A stretch of DNA of 64,000 nucleotides from Deltaproteobacteria bacterium (GCA_021831785.1 JAKBMB010000011.1:62001-126000), one strand, 5' to 3'. Counted from the stretch's first letter, positions 24,878 through 34,075 are shown. The notes: a model not told the origin generated them from the letters alone. Program-made: numbers and translations.

Positions 24878-25039
24878 GATTTCGCGTTCGGAATTCCTCA
24901 ATGAATCAAATGCACTTGCTCACGAGGTGTTGCATGAGAACCGCTCAACGAACCGCTGGCTTGGGGCGCCGGCAAAACCGAACGTAGGAAACGGCGCGGG
25001 CTTAGCCGAGCTAGCAGAGACGGACAGGAAGAGAAGGGC

Positions 25040-25315
25040 GTGTCGGCGCAGTTGGCAGGCGATCTTTTCAAAGCGGCGTTGATCGCGGCGTTAAGGATGT
25101 CCGCGCCGGCGCTGGGGCTGATGACGGTGGTCGCGATCGTGTTCGGCATGCTGCAGGCGGCCACGCAAATCCAAGATGCGAGTGTGGCGTTCACGCCCAA
25201 GTTGGTGGCGGCGTTTTTGGTGGCTTGGGTGCTTGCGGCCTGGACGGTAAACGGATTGGCGGAGTTCGTGCGCAAAACGCTCGACGCCATCCCGTGGATT
25301 ATCAGTCAATCATGA
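25040..25315 (+). CDS. fliQ: Flagellar export gate protein FliQ
   Basis: 91 residues with two membrane helices: AALRMSAPALGLMTVVAIVFGMLQAATQIQDASVAF and KLVAAFLVAWVLAAWTVNGLAEFV. The segment FGMLQAATQIQDASVAFTPK is the FliQ signature (QAxTQIQExTLSFxPK). FliQ is part of the export gate. A 162-base gap separates it from fliP, the widest within this stretch; it contains nothing I recognise apart from a 28-codon frame (24901-24987) that is probably not real. It overlaps fliR by four bases (ATGA). Confidence 0.93.
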   Translation: MSAQLAGDLFKAALIAALRMSAPALGLMTVVAIVFGMLQAATQIQDASVAFTPKLVAAFLVAWVLAAWTVNGLAEFVRKTLDAIPWIISQS

Positions 25316-26073
25316 AAAGCCTTACCTTGCCCGACGCCCTGCCGCTCGCTTTCATGCTGCTGTTCACGCGCAGCGCGGGTTTTTTCATGGCTTTGCCGCC
25401 GCTGCTGGGGGTCTCTGTGGCGGGCCCGGTGACGGTGCTTCTTTCTGCCGTGCTGGCCGGTTCGCTGCTCTGGGGCGCTGCGCTGACGCTTCCGGCGGCC
25501 GACACCGGGCTGCTGGTGGCGGGCGCGATGCTGCTGCGGGAAGCCGGCCTGGGGTTCGCGATCGCGCTGGCCACTGCGGTGATGATCGGCGCGGTGGGGA
25601 TCGCCGGAGAAGTAGTGGGCGCGCAGATGGAGCTTTCGGCCGCGGAAATTCTCAACGCGCCGATTCAGACCGCAATCACCGGCGAGTTCTTCATCGTGAT
25701 TGCCGGCTTTCTATTCTTCGGCAGCGGCCTGCACCGCGTGCTTTTTCTTGGGTTGGCCAAAAGCCTCGAGGTAGCGCCGCTGGGCGCGATGACGTTTCCC
25801 GGCCTGGGGCAGATACTCAAGGGCGCCGAGGGGATGTTTTTGCTGGGCGCGTCGATCGCGATGCCGCTGCTGGTGCCGCTGTTCATCGTAGTCCTTGCTC
25901 AGGGCGTGATTAGTCGAATATCGCCGCAGCTCAGCCTGCTTATCGGCGCGCCGGCGGCGGTCGCGATGGCCGGGCTGGGGCTGCTGTTGTTGGATGCCTA
26001 TGGCCTCGCCTGGAGCATCGAGCGGGCCTGGGCGCGGACACTGTTCACGATGCTGGCGTGGGTCAATGGCTGA
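25312..26073 (+). CDS. fliR: Flagellar export gate protein FliR
   Basis: 253 residues from the ATG at 25312. Six or so hydrophobic segments are seen: MLLFTRSAGFFMALPPLLGV near the start, VMIGAVGIAGEVVGAQMELS and FFIVIAGFLFFGSGLHRVL in the middle, and SISPQ-like VISRISPQLSLLIGAPAAVA near the end. These are the FliR features (LVxxRxxGxFxxxPxxG; GxxxGxxxxxxxxxAxxxxG). It overlaps fliQ by four and flhB by eight bases. Confidence 0.93.
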   Translation: MKSLTLPDALPLAFMLLFTRSAGFFMALPPLLGVSVAGPVTVLLSAVLAGSLLWGAALTLPAADTGLLVAGAMLLREAGLGFAIALATAVMIGAVGIAGEVVGAQMELSAAEILNAPIQTAITGEFFIVIAGFLFFGSGLHRVLFLGLAKSLEVAPLGAMTFPGLGQILKGAEGMFLLGASIAMPLLVPLFIVVLAQGVISRISPQLSLLIGAPAAVAMAGLGLLLLDAYGLAWSIERAWARTLFTMLAWVNG

Positions 26074-27115
26074 TCAAGCGGAGAGGACCTATCCGGCGCT
26101 GCCGTCGCGCCGGCGCAAGTTTCTGGAGCAGGGAGAGTTTGCGCGAAGCCGCGATTTGACGGCCGCAGCGTCCTTCCTGGCCGCCGCGATGGCGCTGAAC
26201 TGGGGCATCCCCATTATCGCCCGGCTGTTCGCGGTGATTTTCGGCGGCGGAATCGAATTTCAGGACGGAACGGTGAGGCTCATGCGAGAACTGTGGTTTG
26301 CCGCGGCGATGCCGGTGCTGATGGCCGTGGTGGCCTGCGCCGGCGCGGCTGTGGGCACGATGGTACAAGGCACGGTCTTCGCGCCGGTCAGGATGAGCTT
26401 TGAACCGTCCAGGTTAAATCCGTTTCAGTATTTCACGCGGCTGTTTTCCGCCGAGTTCTTGCTGCAGCTCGGCAAGACGGGTTTCGGGCTGCTGGCGGTT
26501 GCCGCCGTGGCCTGGAAAACGGCGCGCGCCGGCATCTTGTCTTTCCCGGCGGGCGGGATCACCGACGGCTTGACCGTGTTGGAGAGATCGACGCGGAGCT
26601 TTCTGTCTTGGAGCTGCGCGCTGATCGTATTGCTCGGGCTCTTCGACTACGCCTACCGGCGCTACCAATTCGAGACGAAGCTGCGCATGACCCGCCAGGA
26701 GTTTTTTGACGAACTGAAAGAAGAACAAGGAAACCCGCAGCTTAAGCGCCGCTGGCTCAAGCTGATGCGCCAGCGGGCGCGCAAGATGGGCGGCGTGGCT
26801 CAGGCCGCAACGGCGAGCGTGGTGCTGGTCAACCCCACCCACTACGCGGTTGCCCTGCGCTATCGGCGCGGCTTCGATCGCGCGCCGCTATGCGTCGCCA
26901 AAGGAGCGGGAGAAGCGGCGGCGCGCATCATCGGCATCGCCAAGCTCGGCGCGATTCCCGTGGTGTCCAATCCGACGCTGTGCCGCGCGTTGTTTCAAAC
27001 CATAGAGGTCGGCCAGGAGGTTTCCACCCGGTTTTACCGCGCCGTGGCCGAAGTCCTGGCCGCATTGATGCGCGCCGAGCTTAAGGCGCGCGCCGTCCGG
27101 ACGCCGGTGGGGTAG
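26066..27115 (+). CDS. flhB: Flagellar export switch protein FlhB
   Basis: 349 residues from the ATG at 26066 (inside the end of fliR). The N-terminus ALPSRRRKFLEQGEFARSRDLTAAA is the FlhB signature (KRxxxxReKGQVAxSxEL), four membrane segments follow, and the cytoplasmic domain carries the self-cleaving NPTHYAVALRY motif near residue 255. FRARIIGIAKLGAIPVVSNP-like text (AARIIGIAKLGAIPVVSNPT) leads to the C-terminus. FlhB switches export from hook to filament proteins after FliK signalling. Confidence 0.95.
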   Translation: MADQAERTYPALPSRRRKFLEQGEFARSRDLTAAASFLAAAMALNWGIPIIARLFAVIFGGGIEFQDGTVRLMRELWFAAAMPVLMAVVACAGAAVGTMVQGTVFAPVRMSFEPSRLNPFQYFTRLFSAEFLLQLGKTGFGLLAVAAVAWKTARAGILSFPAGGITDGLTVLERSTRSFLSWSCALIVLLGLFDYAYRRYQFETKLRMTRQEFFDELKEEQGNPQLKRRWLKLMRQRARKMGGVAQAATASVVLVNPTHYAVALRYRRGFDRAPLCVAKGAGEAAARIIGIAKLGAIPVVSNPTLCRALFQTIEVGQEVSTRFYRAVAEVLAALMRAELKARAVRTPVG

Positions 27116-27121
27116 GGTCTG

Positions 27122-29167
27122 ATGCCGCTCGCGCTTTCGGAATTGGCGACGCCGCTGGCCGCGGTGCTGGTGCTCAGCGGGATGCTGGCGCCGGTGGGAC
27201 CGACGCTGCTGGACATTATGTTGTCGCTGTCGCTGGCGCTGTCGGTCGCGATGCTCGTGGCTACCGCCACCGGAAAGAAGGCGCTCGACTTTTCGGCCTT
27301 TCCCACCGTGCTTCTGGCCGCGGCCTTGCTCCGGCTGTCGCTCAACGTCGCCTCGACGCGGCTTATCCTGCTGCACGGCGATCAGGGCGAGGCGGCGGCG
27401 GGCCGCGTGATTGAATGCTTCGGGCGCATGGTGGTCGGCGGCGATTACGCGGTGGGCATCGTAGTGTTCGCCGTGCTGGCGATTATCAACTTCGCCGTCA
27501 TCACCAAGGGCGCCAGTCGGGTGGCGGAAGTGGCGGCGCGCTTCACTCTGGATTCGCTGCCGGGCAAGCAGATGGCGATCGACGCGGACCTCAACTCCGG
27601 CGCCATCGGGGACCAGGAGGCGCAGCGGCGCCGGCGCGAGCTGGCGCGCGAGGCCGATTTTTACGCGGCGATGGACGGCATCGGGAAGTTCGTGCGCGGC
27701 GACGCGGTGGCCGCCATTCTGATCATGGTGATCAATCTCGGCGCGGGATTCTTCATCGGATACTTCGAGAAAGGGATGGATGCGAGCCAGGCGGTCCAGA
27801 CATATACCATCCTGACCATCGGCGATGGCCTGGCGGCGCAGATTCCCGCCCTGCTGACCTCAACCGCCGCCGGGCTCATCGTCTCGCGCACAGCGAGCGA
27901 GATGGACTTGCCGACGGTGATCGGGCAAGAGCTTTTGCGCAACCCGGTCGCGATGTGGGGCGCGGCCTTTTTAATTGGTCTGCTCGGGCTTTTGCCGGGC
28001 CTGCCGCACGCGCCGTTTCTGGTGATGGCGATAGCGCTCGCCGCGATCCAAACGTTACTCAGCCGACGCGCGGCCGGCGCGCCGGGCGACGCGCCCAAGC
28101 CCGCGCCGGCGCCGGCGCGCGGCAAGCAGGATCCCTGGCCGGACATTCTCGGGCTCGAGCTGGGCGCCGGACTGGTGCCGTTCGTCAGGGAGCCGTGGAA
28201 GCTCGCCGATCGCATCGGCAAAATCCGCGAGGCGGTCCGCGACGAGATCGGCCTCGTTATTCCCCAGGTCCGAATCGCGGACAACCTTGCGCTGGCGCAG
28301 AATGCTTACCGGATCGTGCTGCGCGGCACGGAGCTTGCGCGCGCCGAGCTGCGCGCCGGAATGTCGCTCGCGATTCCCGGCGCGGCCGGCCCGAAGTCGG
28401 ACGTCAAAGGCATCGAGACTGCCGATCCGGCCTTTGGAGTCAAGGCCTGGTGGGTGACGGGAGTTAACGAGCAGAAGGCGCGGCTGGCGGGCTATACGAT
28501 TATCGAGCCGCTGGCGGTGCTGCTGACGCATTTCAGCGAATCGGTGAAAGTTGCCGCGGCGGAAATCCTCACCAGACGCGACGCCGAGGAGTTGCTGGAG
28601 AAGGCGCAAAAGCTCGTGCCGCGCATCGTGGAGGAACTCTCCGGCCTAGGAATCTCGCTCGGCGCGGTCTATCGCGTGTTGCAAAACCTGCTTTCGCAGG
28701 GCATCGCGATCAGAGATTTTCCGGCGATTCTCGAGGCTATCGCGGCCGAAGGATCGGCGTCCAAGGAGCCGGCGGAGCTGGCCGAAAGGATCCGACCACG
28801 CATCGGGCGCATCATCTGCGAGCCGCTGCGCAGCCCGGATGGGATGCTGCGCATTCTGCCGGTCGAACCGGCGCTGGAGGAACCTTTTTTCCAGGCCTTA
28901 GCCGCGGGCGAGGCGTTTCCCGCGCGCCCTGAAGTGTGGAGCCGGGTCGAAAGCGCGGTCCGGTACGCGATCGCGAAGTCCGCGGAAAAGCACGGCGATG
29001 CGTCGCCAATCATGGTCTCGCCGCAAATTCGCCGGGCGTTCGAACGGGTGGTCAAGCGGGTCTCGCCCAGGCTCAAGGTGCTCGGAGCCGCGGACATTCC
29101 GTCCGTTATCAGGACCGAAATCGTAGGGCGGGTAGTCGCGAACGAACCGGTCGGGAAGGTCGCATGA
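27122..29167 (+). CDS. flhA: Flagellar export gate protein FlhA
   Basis: 681 residues. The N-terminal half has about eight membrane helices with the FHIPEP signature region: LLRLSLNVASTRLIL, VITKGASRVAEVAARFTLD, SLPGKQMAIDADLNSGAI, and IGDGLAAQIPALLTSTAAGLIVSR. The cytoplasmic half (from ~330) has the typical LELGAGLVPFV start and GLSLGAVYRVLQNLLSQGIAIRD-like region (LGISLGAVYRVLQNLLSQGI). FlhA is the nonameric docking ring for chaperone-substrate complexes. It overlaps fliA by four bases; the usual flhF and flhG genes are not between them. Confidence 0.96.
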   Translation: MPLALSELATPLAAVLVLSGMLAPVGPTLLDIMLSLSLALSVAMLVATATGKKALDFSAFPTVLLAAALLRLSLNVASTRLILLHGDQGEAAAGRVIECFGRMVVGGDYAVGIVVFAVLAIINFAVITKGASRVAEVAARFTLDSLPGKQMAIDADLNSGAIGDQEAQRRRRELAREADFYAAMDGIGKFVRGDAVAAILIMVINLGAGFFIGYFEKGMDASQAVQTYTILTIGDGLAAQIPALLTSTAAGLIVSRTASEMDLPTVIGQELLRNPVAMWGAAFLIGLLGLLPGLPHAPFLVMAIALAAIQTLLSRRAAGAPGDAPKPAPAPARGKQDPWPDILGLELGAGLVPFVREPWKLADRIGKIREAVRDEIGLVIPQVRIADNLALAQNAYRIVLRGTELARAELRAGMSLAIPGAAGPKSDVKGIETADPAFGVKAWWVTGVNEQKARLAGYTIIEPLAVLLTHFSESVKVAAAEILTRRDAEELLEKAQKLVPRIVEELSGLGISLGAVYRVLQNLLSQGIAIRDFPAILEAIAAEGSASKEPAELAERIRPRIGRIICEPLRSPDGMLRILPVEPALEEPFFQALAAGEAFPARPEVWSRVESAVRYAIAKSAEKHGDASPIMVSPQIRRAFERVVKRVSPRLKVLGAADIPSVIRTEIVGRVVANEPVGKVA

Positions 29168-29751
29168 ACCATATCGCGACAACGGAGAGGGACGTGACCG
29201 GCGACGGCAGTGAGGAACGGATAAAGCGCCTGGTGGAGTCTCATCTGCCGCTGGTACTGAGGGAAATGGACCGCATTTACGTCGCGCCCGGGCTCGGGCT
29301 GGAAAAAGACGACTTGCTCTCGGCCGGGGCGCTGGGACTGCTCCGCGCGGCCCAGCGCTTCGAGGCTGGCCGCGGCACCACGTTCGGGCTTTTCGCGCGG
29401 CCCTACGTTAGAGGAGCAATGATCGACGAGATCCGCCGGATGCTGCGCGGCAGCCCGCCGCCGCCCGACACGCTCTTTGCCGAGTCCGCGAATCCCTATG
29501 ACCCGGAGACGATCGGCGCGGATGCTGACGCCCTGGGCGACCCGATGCTGAGGGCGCGGGTGAAGCGTCTTATCGCGGAGCAACTGGACGACGACGAACG
29601 GCTCAGGCTGACGCTCTATTTTTATGAGGACCTGACCTTGCGCGAGATCGCCGAGATTGTCGGTCAGTCGATAAGCTCGGTGGCGCGCTCGATTTCCGGC
29701 GCCGTGGCCAAGCTCAGAAAAGCGCTTTCACAGGAGGCGAACGAAGGATGA
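29164..29751 (+). CDS. fliA: FliA-like flagellar sigma factor lacking region 3
   Basis: 195 residues, shorter than the ~240 of typical FliA. Region 2 is clear: LVESHLPLVLREMDRIYVAP then GLEKDDLLSAGALGLLRAAQRFEAGRG and FGLFARPYVRGAMIDEIRR. Region 4 is also present: QLDDDERLRLTLYFYEDLTL then REIAEIVGQSISSVARSISG. Between them lies a ~45-residue proline- and aspartate-rich stretch instead of the helical region 3, which in FliA normally follows as DWxPRSVRRKAR. It would direct RNA polymerase to late flagellar genes and be held by the FlgM encoded at 34689. Overlaps flhA and flgF by four bases each. Confidence 0.85.
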   Translation: MNHIATTERDVTGDGSEERIKRLVESHLPLVLREMDRIYVAPGLGLEKDDLLSAGALGLLRAAQRFEAGRGTTFGLFARPYVRGAMIDEIRRMLRGSPPPPDTLFAESANPYDPETIGADADALGDPMLRARVKRLIAEQLDDDERLRLTLYFYEDLTLREIAEIVGQSISSVARSISGAVAKLRKALSQEANEG

Positions 29752-30479
29752 ATGGACTCTATGTGGCAGCTTCCGGGCTGGCTGCCGAGATGGCCAAGCT
29801 CGGCGGCGAGAGCAGCAACCTGGCCAACATCTGGACGCCCGGCTTTAGGCGTTTCGAGATCATCGCGCAAGCCGGCAAGAGCGGCAGCTCGCCCTATCAG
29901 TATGCCACGACACCGTCGGAGCCGGTGCTCGCGGCGATGCCCGGACCTTCGCAGGACACCGGAGACCCGTTGGACATCTACGTCAGCGGCGACGCCTATC
30001 TCGCGGTGCAGAACCAAAACGGCGACGAACTGTACACCAGGGATGGAGCGCTTCGCGTCGCGCCGACGGCCGACGATCCGAATATGGGGACGCTCTACGC
30101 GGCCGATCGGCCCTTGCTCAAGGATGACGGCACGCAGTTTTTACTCCCCAAGGGCGGCATTACGATCTCGCCCAACGGCATCGTAAGCGTCGGTACGGTC
30201 AGTTACGGCAAGATCAAGCTGGTCGATCCGGCGGGGGAGCGGATGGTCGCCGCGGGCGGCTCTCTGTACCGGACCGCGTCGGGCAACGCGCTGCCGATCA
30301 GCGACCAAGCCGGGGTGCGCCAAGGCTTTTTGGAAATGTCGAGCGGCAACGTGGTCGGCGATATGGTGTCGGTGCTGGAGAGCGCAAGGCAGTACGAGAA
30401 CTCGCTGAGCGCCTTTCACATGATTGACGAGAACTGGAACCAGGCGAATCAGGCTTTGGCGCTTAACGTCAACGCGTGA
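29748..30479 (+). CDS. flgF: Flagellar distal rod protein FlgF
   Basis: 243 residues. MNGLYVAASGLAAEMAKLGG then ESSNLANIWTPGFRRFE is the rod signature at the N-terminus. SGDAYLAVQNQNGDELYTRDGALRV and PNGIVSVGTVSYGKIKLVDP follow, and the end (VRQGFLEMSSGNVVGDMVSV then LESARQYENSLSAFHMID) matches FlgF/FlgG proteins. Shorter than FlgG and lying immediately before it, so FlgF is the better assignment. Confidence 0.88.
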   Translation: MNGLYVAASGLAAEMAKLGGESSNLANIWTPGFRRFEIIAQAGKSGSSPYQYATTPSEPVLAAMPGPSQDTGDPLDIYVSGDAYLAVQNQNGDELYTRDGALRVAPTADDPNMGTLYAADRPLLKDDGTQFLLPKGGITISPNGIVSVGTVSYGKIKLVDPAGERMVAAGGSLYRTASGNALPISDQAGVRQGFLEMSSGNVVGDMVSVLESARQYENSLSAFHMIDENWNQANQALALNVNA

Positions 30480-30508
30480 TTTCGAGAAAAAGGGGGGAGG
30501 GTAAATAG

Positions 30509-31303
30509 ATGCTGCAAGCGCTTGAAACCGCGGCGACCGGAATGCAGGCCCAGGAGATGCGCATTCAGGTCATCGCGAACAATCTGGCTAACGCCGGCAC
30601 GATCGGCTATAAAGTCTCGCGTTCGCGCACTCAAGACCAGGTCTATCAGGACCTGCGCCTGGCGGGCACGTTCTCCTCGCCGCAAAGCTTTCTGCCGACC
30701 GGCGTCAACGTGGGTCTGGGGACGAGAATCGCGGCGGTGGACAAGGTTTTCACCGAGGGCGAGCTGCAGAACACGGGCAACCCGCTAGACCTGGCCATCG
30801 AGGGAGACGGCTTCTTGCAGGTCCAGCTTCCGGGCGGAAATCTCGGCTACACGCGCGACGGCAGCCTGCGCGTCAACCAGAACGGCCAGCTAACCACGCT
30901 CGACGGCTACCTGATAATTCCCGCGGTAACGATACCTCCCGGTGCGGAGAACGTGACCATCAGCCCGTCGGGCCAAGTTTCCGCGCAGATTAACAACGCC
31001 CCCGCGCCGACGGTGCTCGGTCAGCTCCAGCTTGTCCGTTTCGTCAACCCCGCCGGCATGCAGCCTTATGGGCAGAACCTGTTTTTGCAGGCGATCAGCT
31101 CGGGCGCGCCGCAGGTCGGCATTCCCAACCAGCAGGGCTTCGGCAGCGTTATGCAGGGCTACGTGGAGATGCCCAACGAGTCGATCGTCGAGGAGATGGT
31201 TGAGTTAATCCAGGCGCAGCAGGCTTACGAAGCCGGCTCGAAGGCAACCCAGGTGGGGGCGCAGATGATGTCCACGGCGAGCAGCATGGTGATCGTAGCC
31301 TAA
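30509..31303 (+). CDS. flgG: Flagellar distal rod protein FlgG
   Basis: 264 residues, the standard FlgG length. MLQALETAATGMQAQEMRIQ then VIANNLANAGTIGYKVSRS is the N-terminal signature, followed by DLAIEGDGFLQVQLPGGNLG then YTRDGSLRVNQNGQL, and the C-terminus NESIVEEMVELIQAQQAYEAGSKA. FlgG builds the distal rod across the outer periplasm. A GGGGGGAGG ribosome-binding site precedes the start. Confidence 0.95.
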   Translation: MLQALETAATGMQAQEMRIQVIANNLANAGTIGYKVSRSRTQDQVYQDLRLAGTFSSPQSFLPTGVNVGLGTRIAAVDKVFTEGELQNTGNPLDLAIEGDGFLQVQLPGGNLGYTRDGSLRVNQNGQLTTLDGYLIIPAVTIPPGAENVTISPSGQVSAQINNAPAPTVLGQLQLVRFVNPAGMQPYGQNLFLQAISSGAPQVGIPNQQGFGSVMQGYVEMPNESIVEEMVELIQAQQAYEAGSKATQVGAQMMSTASSMVIVA

Positions 31304-31333
31304 GCTCTCGGAAGCCCGATTAGGGAAGCGCGC

Positions 31334-32131
31334 ATGTTCGAGAACTTCAAGATCAGGTTCGGGCCGAGGCGCTCGGCGTCCAGTGTAATGAAGTCTATCG
31401 CCGCGATATCGGCGCTGGCCGTCGCGCAGCTCGCCGGCCTGGGGCAAAGCGCGGGCGCGCAGTCGCCCGCGGCGCAAGAGGCACGGGGCCAGGCGCAGCC
31501 GGCGCAACAGGCGCAGCCGACCCAACAGGCGCAACTCAAGGCGCAAATGGCGCAGCAGGTAAAGCACGAGCTGCAAAGCATCGTGCCCAAGGGCCTGCGA
31601 CTGACCTCGGTCAGGCTCGACTGCGCCCCGCCGCCTGGGGCAACGGTGAAGCAGGTGGCCCCGGGCGTGGAAACACTTTCTTCTCCGGGCTTTACGGTGG
31701 AGCTGGATGCGCCTGGGGGAACGATATATTGCTCGGCGACTGCCGGGCTTCAGGAGCAGGTCCTGGTCGCCGCGCGCAGCCTCGGCGCCGGGCAGACCGT
31801 TACTCGGGCCGACTTCCGGGTCGGGTGGAATGATGCCTTTGCCGGCAGTCCGGACATGCTTTCAACCCTCGACGGACGGGCGGTGACCCTGGTGGCGCTG
31901 CGCGCCGGCGGCGCGGTGCATTCGTCCGACCTCCAGAAAGCAATCGTAATTCATTCGGGCGAGATCGTCGCGGTGACGGTCAAAAACGGCGCGGTCACGT
32001 TATTGACCCATCTTAAGGCGATCAATGATGCCGGCGACGGCGAGGCGATCACGCTCGAGAACCCGACCAGCGGGCGGCTGGTCGCGGCCCGCGCCGCCGG
32101 CCCGGGCCGCGCGGAAATCGATCTCAGGTGA
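31334..32131 (+). CDS. flgA: P-ring assembly chaperone FlgA
   Basis: 265 residues with an N-terminal signal region (IAAISALAVAQLAGLGQSAGA; cleavage around residue 44), then a glutamine/alanine-rich spacer. The C-terminal ~135 residues hold a SAF domain: VLVAARSLGAGQTVTRADFR, RAVTLVALRAGGAVHSSDLQ and GEIVAVTVKNGAVTLLTHLKA, ending SGRLVAARAAGPGRAEID. FlgA helps FlgI assemble the P ring in the periplasm. Placement between flgG and flgH supports the assignment. Confidence 0.85.
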   Translation: MFENFKIRFGPRRSASSVMKSIAAISALAVAQLAGLGQSAGAQSPAAQEARGQAQPAQQAQPTQQAQLKAQMAQQVKHELQSIVPKGLRLTSVRLDCAPPPGATVKQVAPGVETLSSPGFTVELDAPGGTIYCSATAGLQEQVLVAARSLGAGQTVTRADFRVGWNDAFAGSPDMLSTLDGRAVTLVALRAGGAVHSSDLQKAIVIHSGEIVAVTVKNGAVTLLTHLKAINDAGDGEAITLENPTSGRLVAARAAGPGRAEIDLR

Positions 32132-32141
32132 GGCGGGCGGG

Positions 32142-32846
32142 ATGAAGCGTTGTGCGCTCTTGCTAATGTTCTGGGCAGGCGTGGCCGCCGGCTGCTCGAC
32201 GTTTCGCGTCGTCGAACACCCGCCGACGGAAAAAATGGCCAAGAGCCTGGAGGTGCCTCCGGCTCAGACAGTAAATCCACCGGCGCCAGGCGACGGCTCG
32301 GTCGGCGTGGACGAGATCATGTCGAACCTGGTCGCCGACTACAAGGCGTTTCGCGTCGGCGACGTGGTGACGGTGCAGGTGAACGAGTCGCTGGCCGGCA
32401 CCACCGGCGCTAACTCCGCGCTGGGCAACCAGACCAGCGTGAAGGGCGGCCTTACCAACCTGTTCGGTCTTGAGCACTATCTTTCACTGCACACGTTTTT
32501 GAATCCTTCAACCTTGGTGAATACGTCGTATCAATCTTCCGAGACCGGCAATGGCACGATGAGCGCGACCGACACCTTCGTCGGCAACGTTAGCGCCGTG
32601 GTGACGCACGTGACACCGGAAGGAAATCTTATTATCGACGGCGAACGGCGAGTGAGGATCAATGGGGAAGACGACCTGCTGGTGGTCAGCGGCGTGGTCA
32701 GGCCCCAGGACATCAATTCGAGCAATCAGGTTCCGTCGTCCTCGGTGGCCAACCTGCGCTTAGCACTGACCGGACAAGGGCAAGTGCGCGATCAGCAGGG
32801 CTTCGGTTGGGGCGAAAGGATACTGTCGTGGGTATGGCCCTTCTGA
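32142..32846 (+). CDS. flgH: Flagellar L-ring lipoprotein FlgH
   Basis: 234 residues from the ATG at 32142. The N-terminus MKRCALLLMFWAGVAAGCST contains a lipobox (VAAGC), so it is lipidated and sent to the outer membrane. FRVGDVVTVQVNESLAGTTGANSALG, VTHVTPEGNLIIDGERRVRINGE and VSGVVRPQDINSSNQVPSSSVANLRL are the FlgH signatures. Its presence, with FlgI, shows a Gram-negative envelope. It overlaps flgI by 19 bases. Confidence 0.94.
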   Translation: MKRCALLLMFWAGVAAGCSTFRVVEHPPTEKMAKSLEVPPAQTVNPPAPGDGSVGVDEIMSNLVADYKAFRVGDVVTVQVNESLAGTTGANSALGNQTSVKGGLTNLFGLEHYLSLHTFLNPSTLVNTSYQSSETGNGTMSATDTFVGNVSAVVTHVTPEGNLIIDGERRVRINGEDDLLVVSGVVRPQDINSSNQVPSSSVANLRLALTGQGQVRDQQGFGWGERILSWVWPF

Positions 32847-34075
32847 GAAGCGCGCTCGCTTATCTGAGGCGGTGCTGGGTGATTCCGCTCGCGATCGCGG
32901 TGGCGATGACCGGCGCGGCGCAAGCGCTCGCCCAGAGCTCGATGATCTCGCTGCCCGATGCTCAGCGGCCGCAGTTTGATCCGCCGCCTCACGGCGTGCT
33001 CGGCTTTTCGCAGGGCGAGAGGCTGGGAGAAGCTGCGATCGCCGACTTCGTTCATGTGCGCGGGGCGCGCGTCAATCATCTGCAGGGACTCGGAATCGTC
33101 GCTGGGTTGCAGAATACCGGCGACAACCAGATGGCGCTTTACTCGATTCAACTCGTGCTCAATACCCTCGCGCACGAAGGCGTTACTTTGCCGCCGAGCT
33201 TGCTGACGTCGCCCCTGATGATCATGCCGATCGACCTTGCCAGCGTAACGGTGACGGCCGAAATGCCCTCCTACTCGCGCAAAGGAACGAGGCTTGACGT
33301 GTGGGTCTCGGCCCTCGGCAACGCGAGCTCGATTCAGGGCGGCAACCTGCTCATGACCCCGCTTAAAGGGACCGACGGGCAGGTTTACGCGGTGGCCCAG
33401 GGACCGGTGTCAATCGCCGGCTATTTCGCCGGAGCGATGGGGGCGTCGATCAGCACGAATTTTCAAACTTCGGGCCAGATCCTGCTGGGCGCGACGGTCG
33501 AGCGCCAGGTCGCCGGCAGCTTTTCCAAAGAATCGGCGGTACAGCTCGATCTGGAAGACCCTGACGCCGAGCTAGCCGAGGCCATCGCCTCCGCCGTTCA
33601 TGACTATTTCAGAGACAGCCTGGCTGTTGTCGAAAGCCCCGGCAGTGTCAAAGTGGAGCTGCCGGCCGGAATGTCGCCCGCCACCCTGGCCGCGGCTTTG
33701 GGCAAGATAAAAATCAATCCGCCGATGTCGGACAAGGTCGTGGTCAATGAAAAGACCGGGACGGTGGTGATCGGCGGCGATGTCACGGTCGGCAAAGCGT
33801 CGGTGTCGTACGGCGACTATACGGTAACGATTCAGCCCCAGCTTCAGGTGTCACAGCCTAACGCTTTTGCTACGGGCCGCACGGTGGCGCTGCGCACGGC
33901 GCGAGTGGGCCTGAAGCAGCAAAAGTCGCGCTTTTTTATGACCCCGCAGGGAGCCTCTGTCGGGCAGGTTACGGAAACGCTCAACGCGGTGGGGGTGAAG
34001 CCGACCGACACCGTGGCAATCTTCGAGGCGCTTAAACAGGCCGGCGTGCTATACGGCCGGCTAGTCGTGAGGTAA
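32828..34075 (+). CDS. flgI: Flagellar P-ring protein FlgI
   Basis: About 415 residues from GTG 32828 (ATG 32834 is equally possible), with a signal peptide ending near ALAQS. Family signatures: RVNHLQGLGIVAGLQNTGDN, MPSYSRKGTRLDVWVSALGN then ASSIQGGNLLMTPLKGTDGQ, VYAVAQGPVSIAGYF, and the end TETLNAVGVKPTDTVAIFEALKQAGVLYGRLVV. FlgI forms the periplasmic ring around the rod. Confidence 0.95.
   Translation: MGMALLRSALAYLRRCWVIPLAIAVAMTGAAQALAQSSMISLPDAQRPQFDPPPHGVLGFSQGERLGEAAIADFVHVRGARVNHLQGLGIVAGLQNTGDNQMALYSIQLVLNTLAHEGVTLPPSLLTSPLMIMPIDLASVTVTAEMPSYSRKGTRLDVWVSALGNASSIQGGNLLMTPLKGTDGQVYAVAQGPVSIAGYFAGAMGASISTNFQTSGQILLGATVERQVAGSFSKESAVQLDLEDPDAELAEAIASAVHDYFRDSLAVVESPGSVKVELPAGMSPATLAAALGKIKINPPMSDKVVVNEKTGTVVIGGDVTVGKASVSYGDYTVTIQPQLQVSQPNAFATGRTVALRTARVGLKQQKSRFFMTPQGASVGQVTETLNAVGVKPTDTVAIFEALKQAGVLYGRLVVR

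Noticed and set aside
24151-24987. Long plus-strand frame of 278 codons over fliP
   Set aside because: It is an arginine/glycine/alanine-rich shadow of fliP in a GC-rich genome, without a domain.
27415-28467. 350-codon frame inside flhA
   Set aside because: Low-complexity shadow of flhA in another frame.
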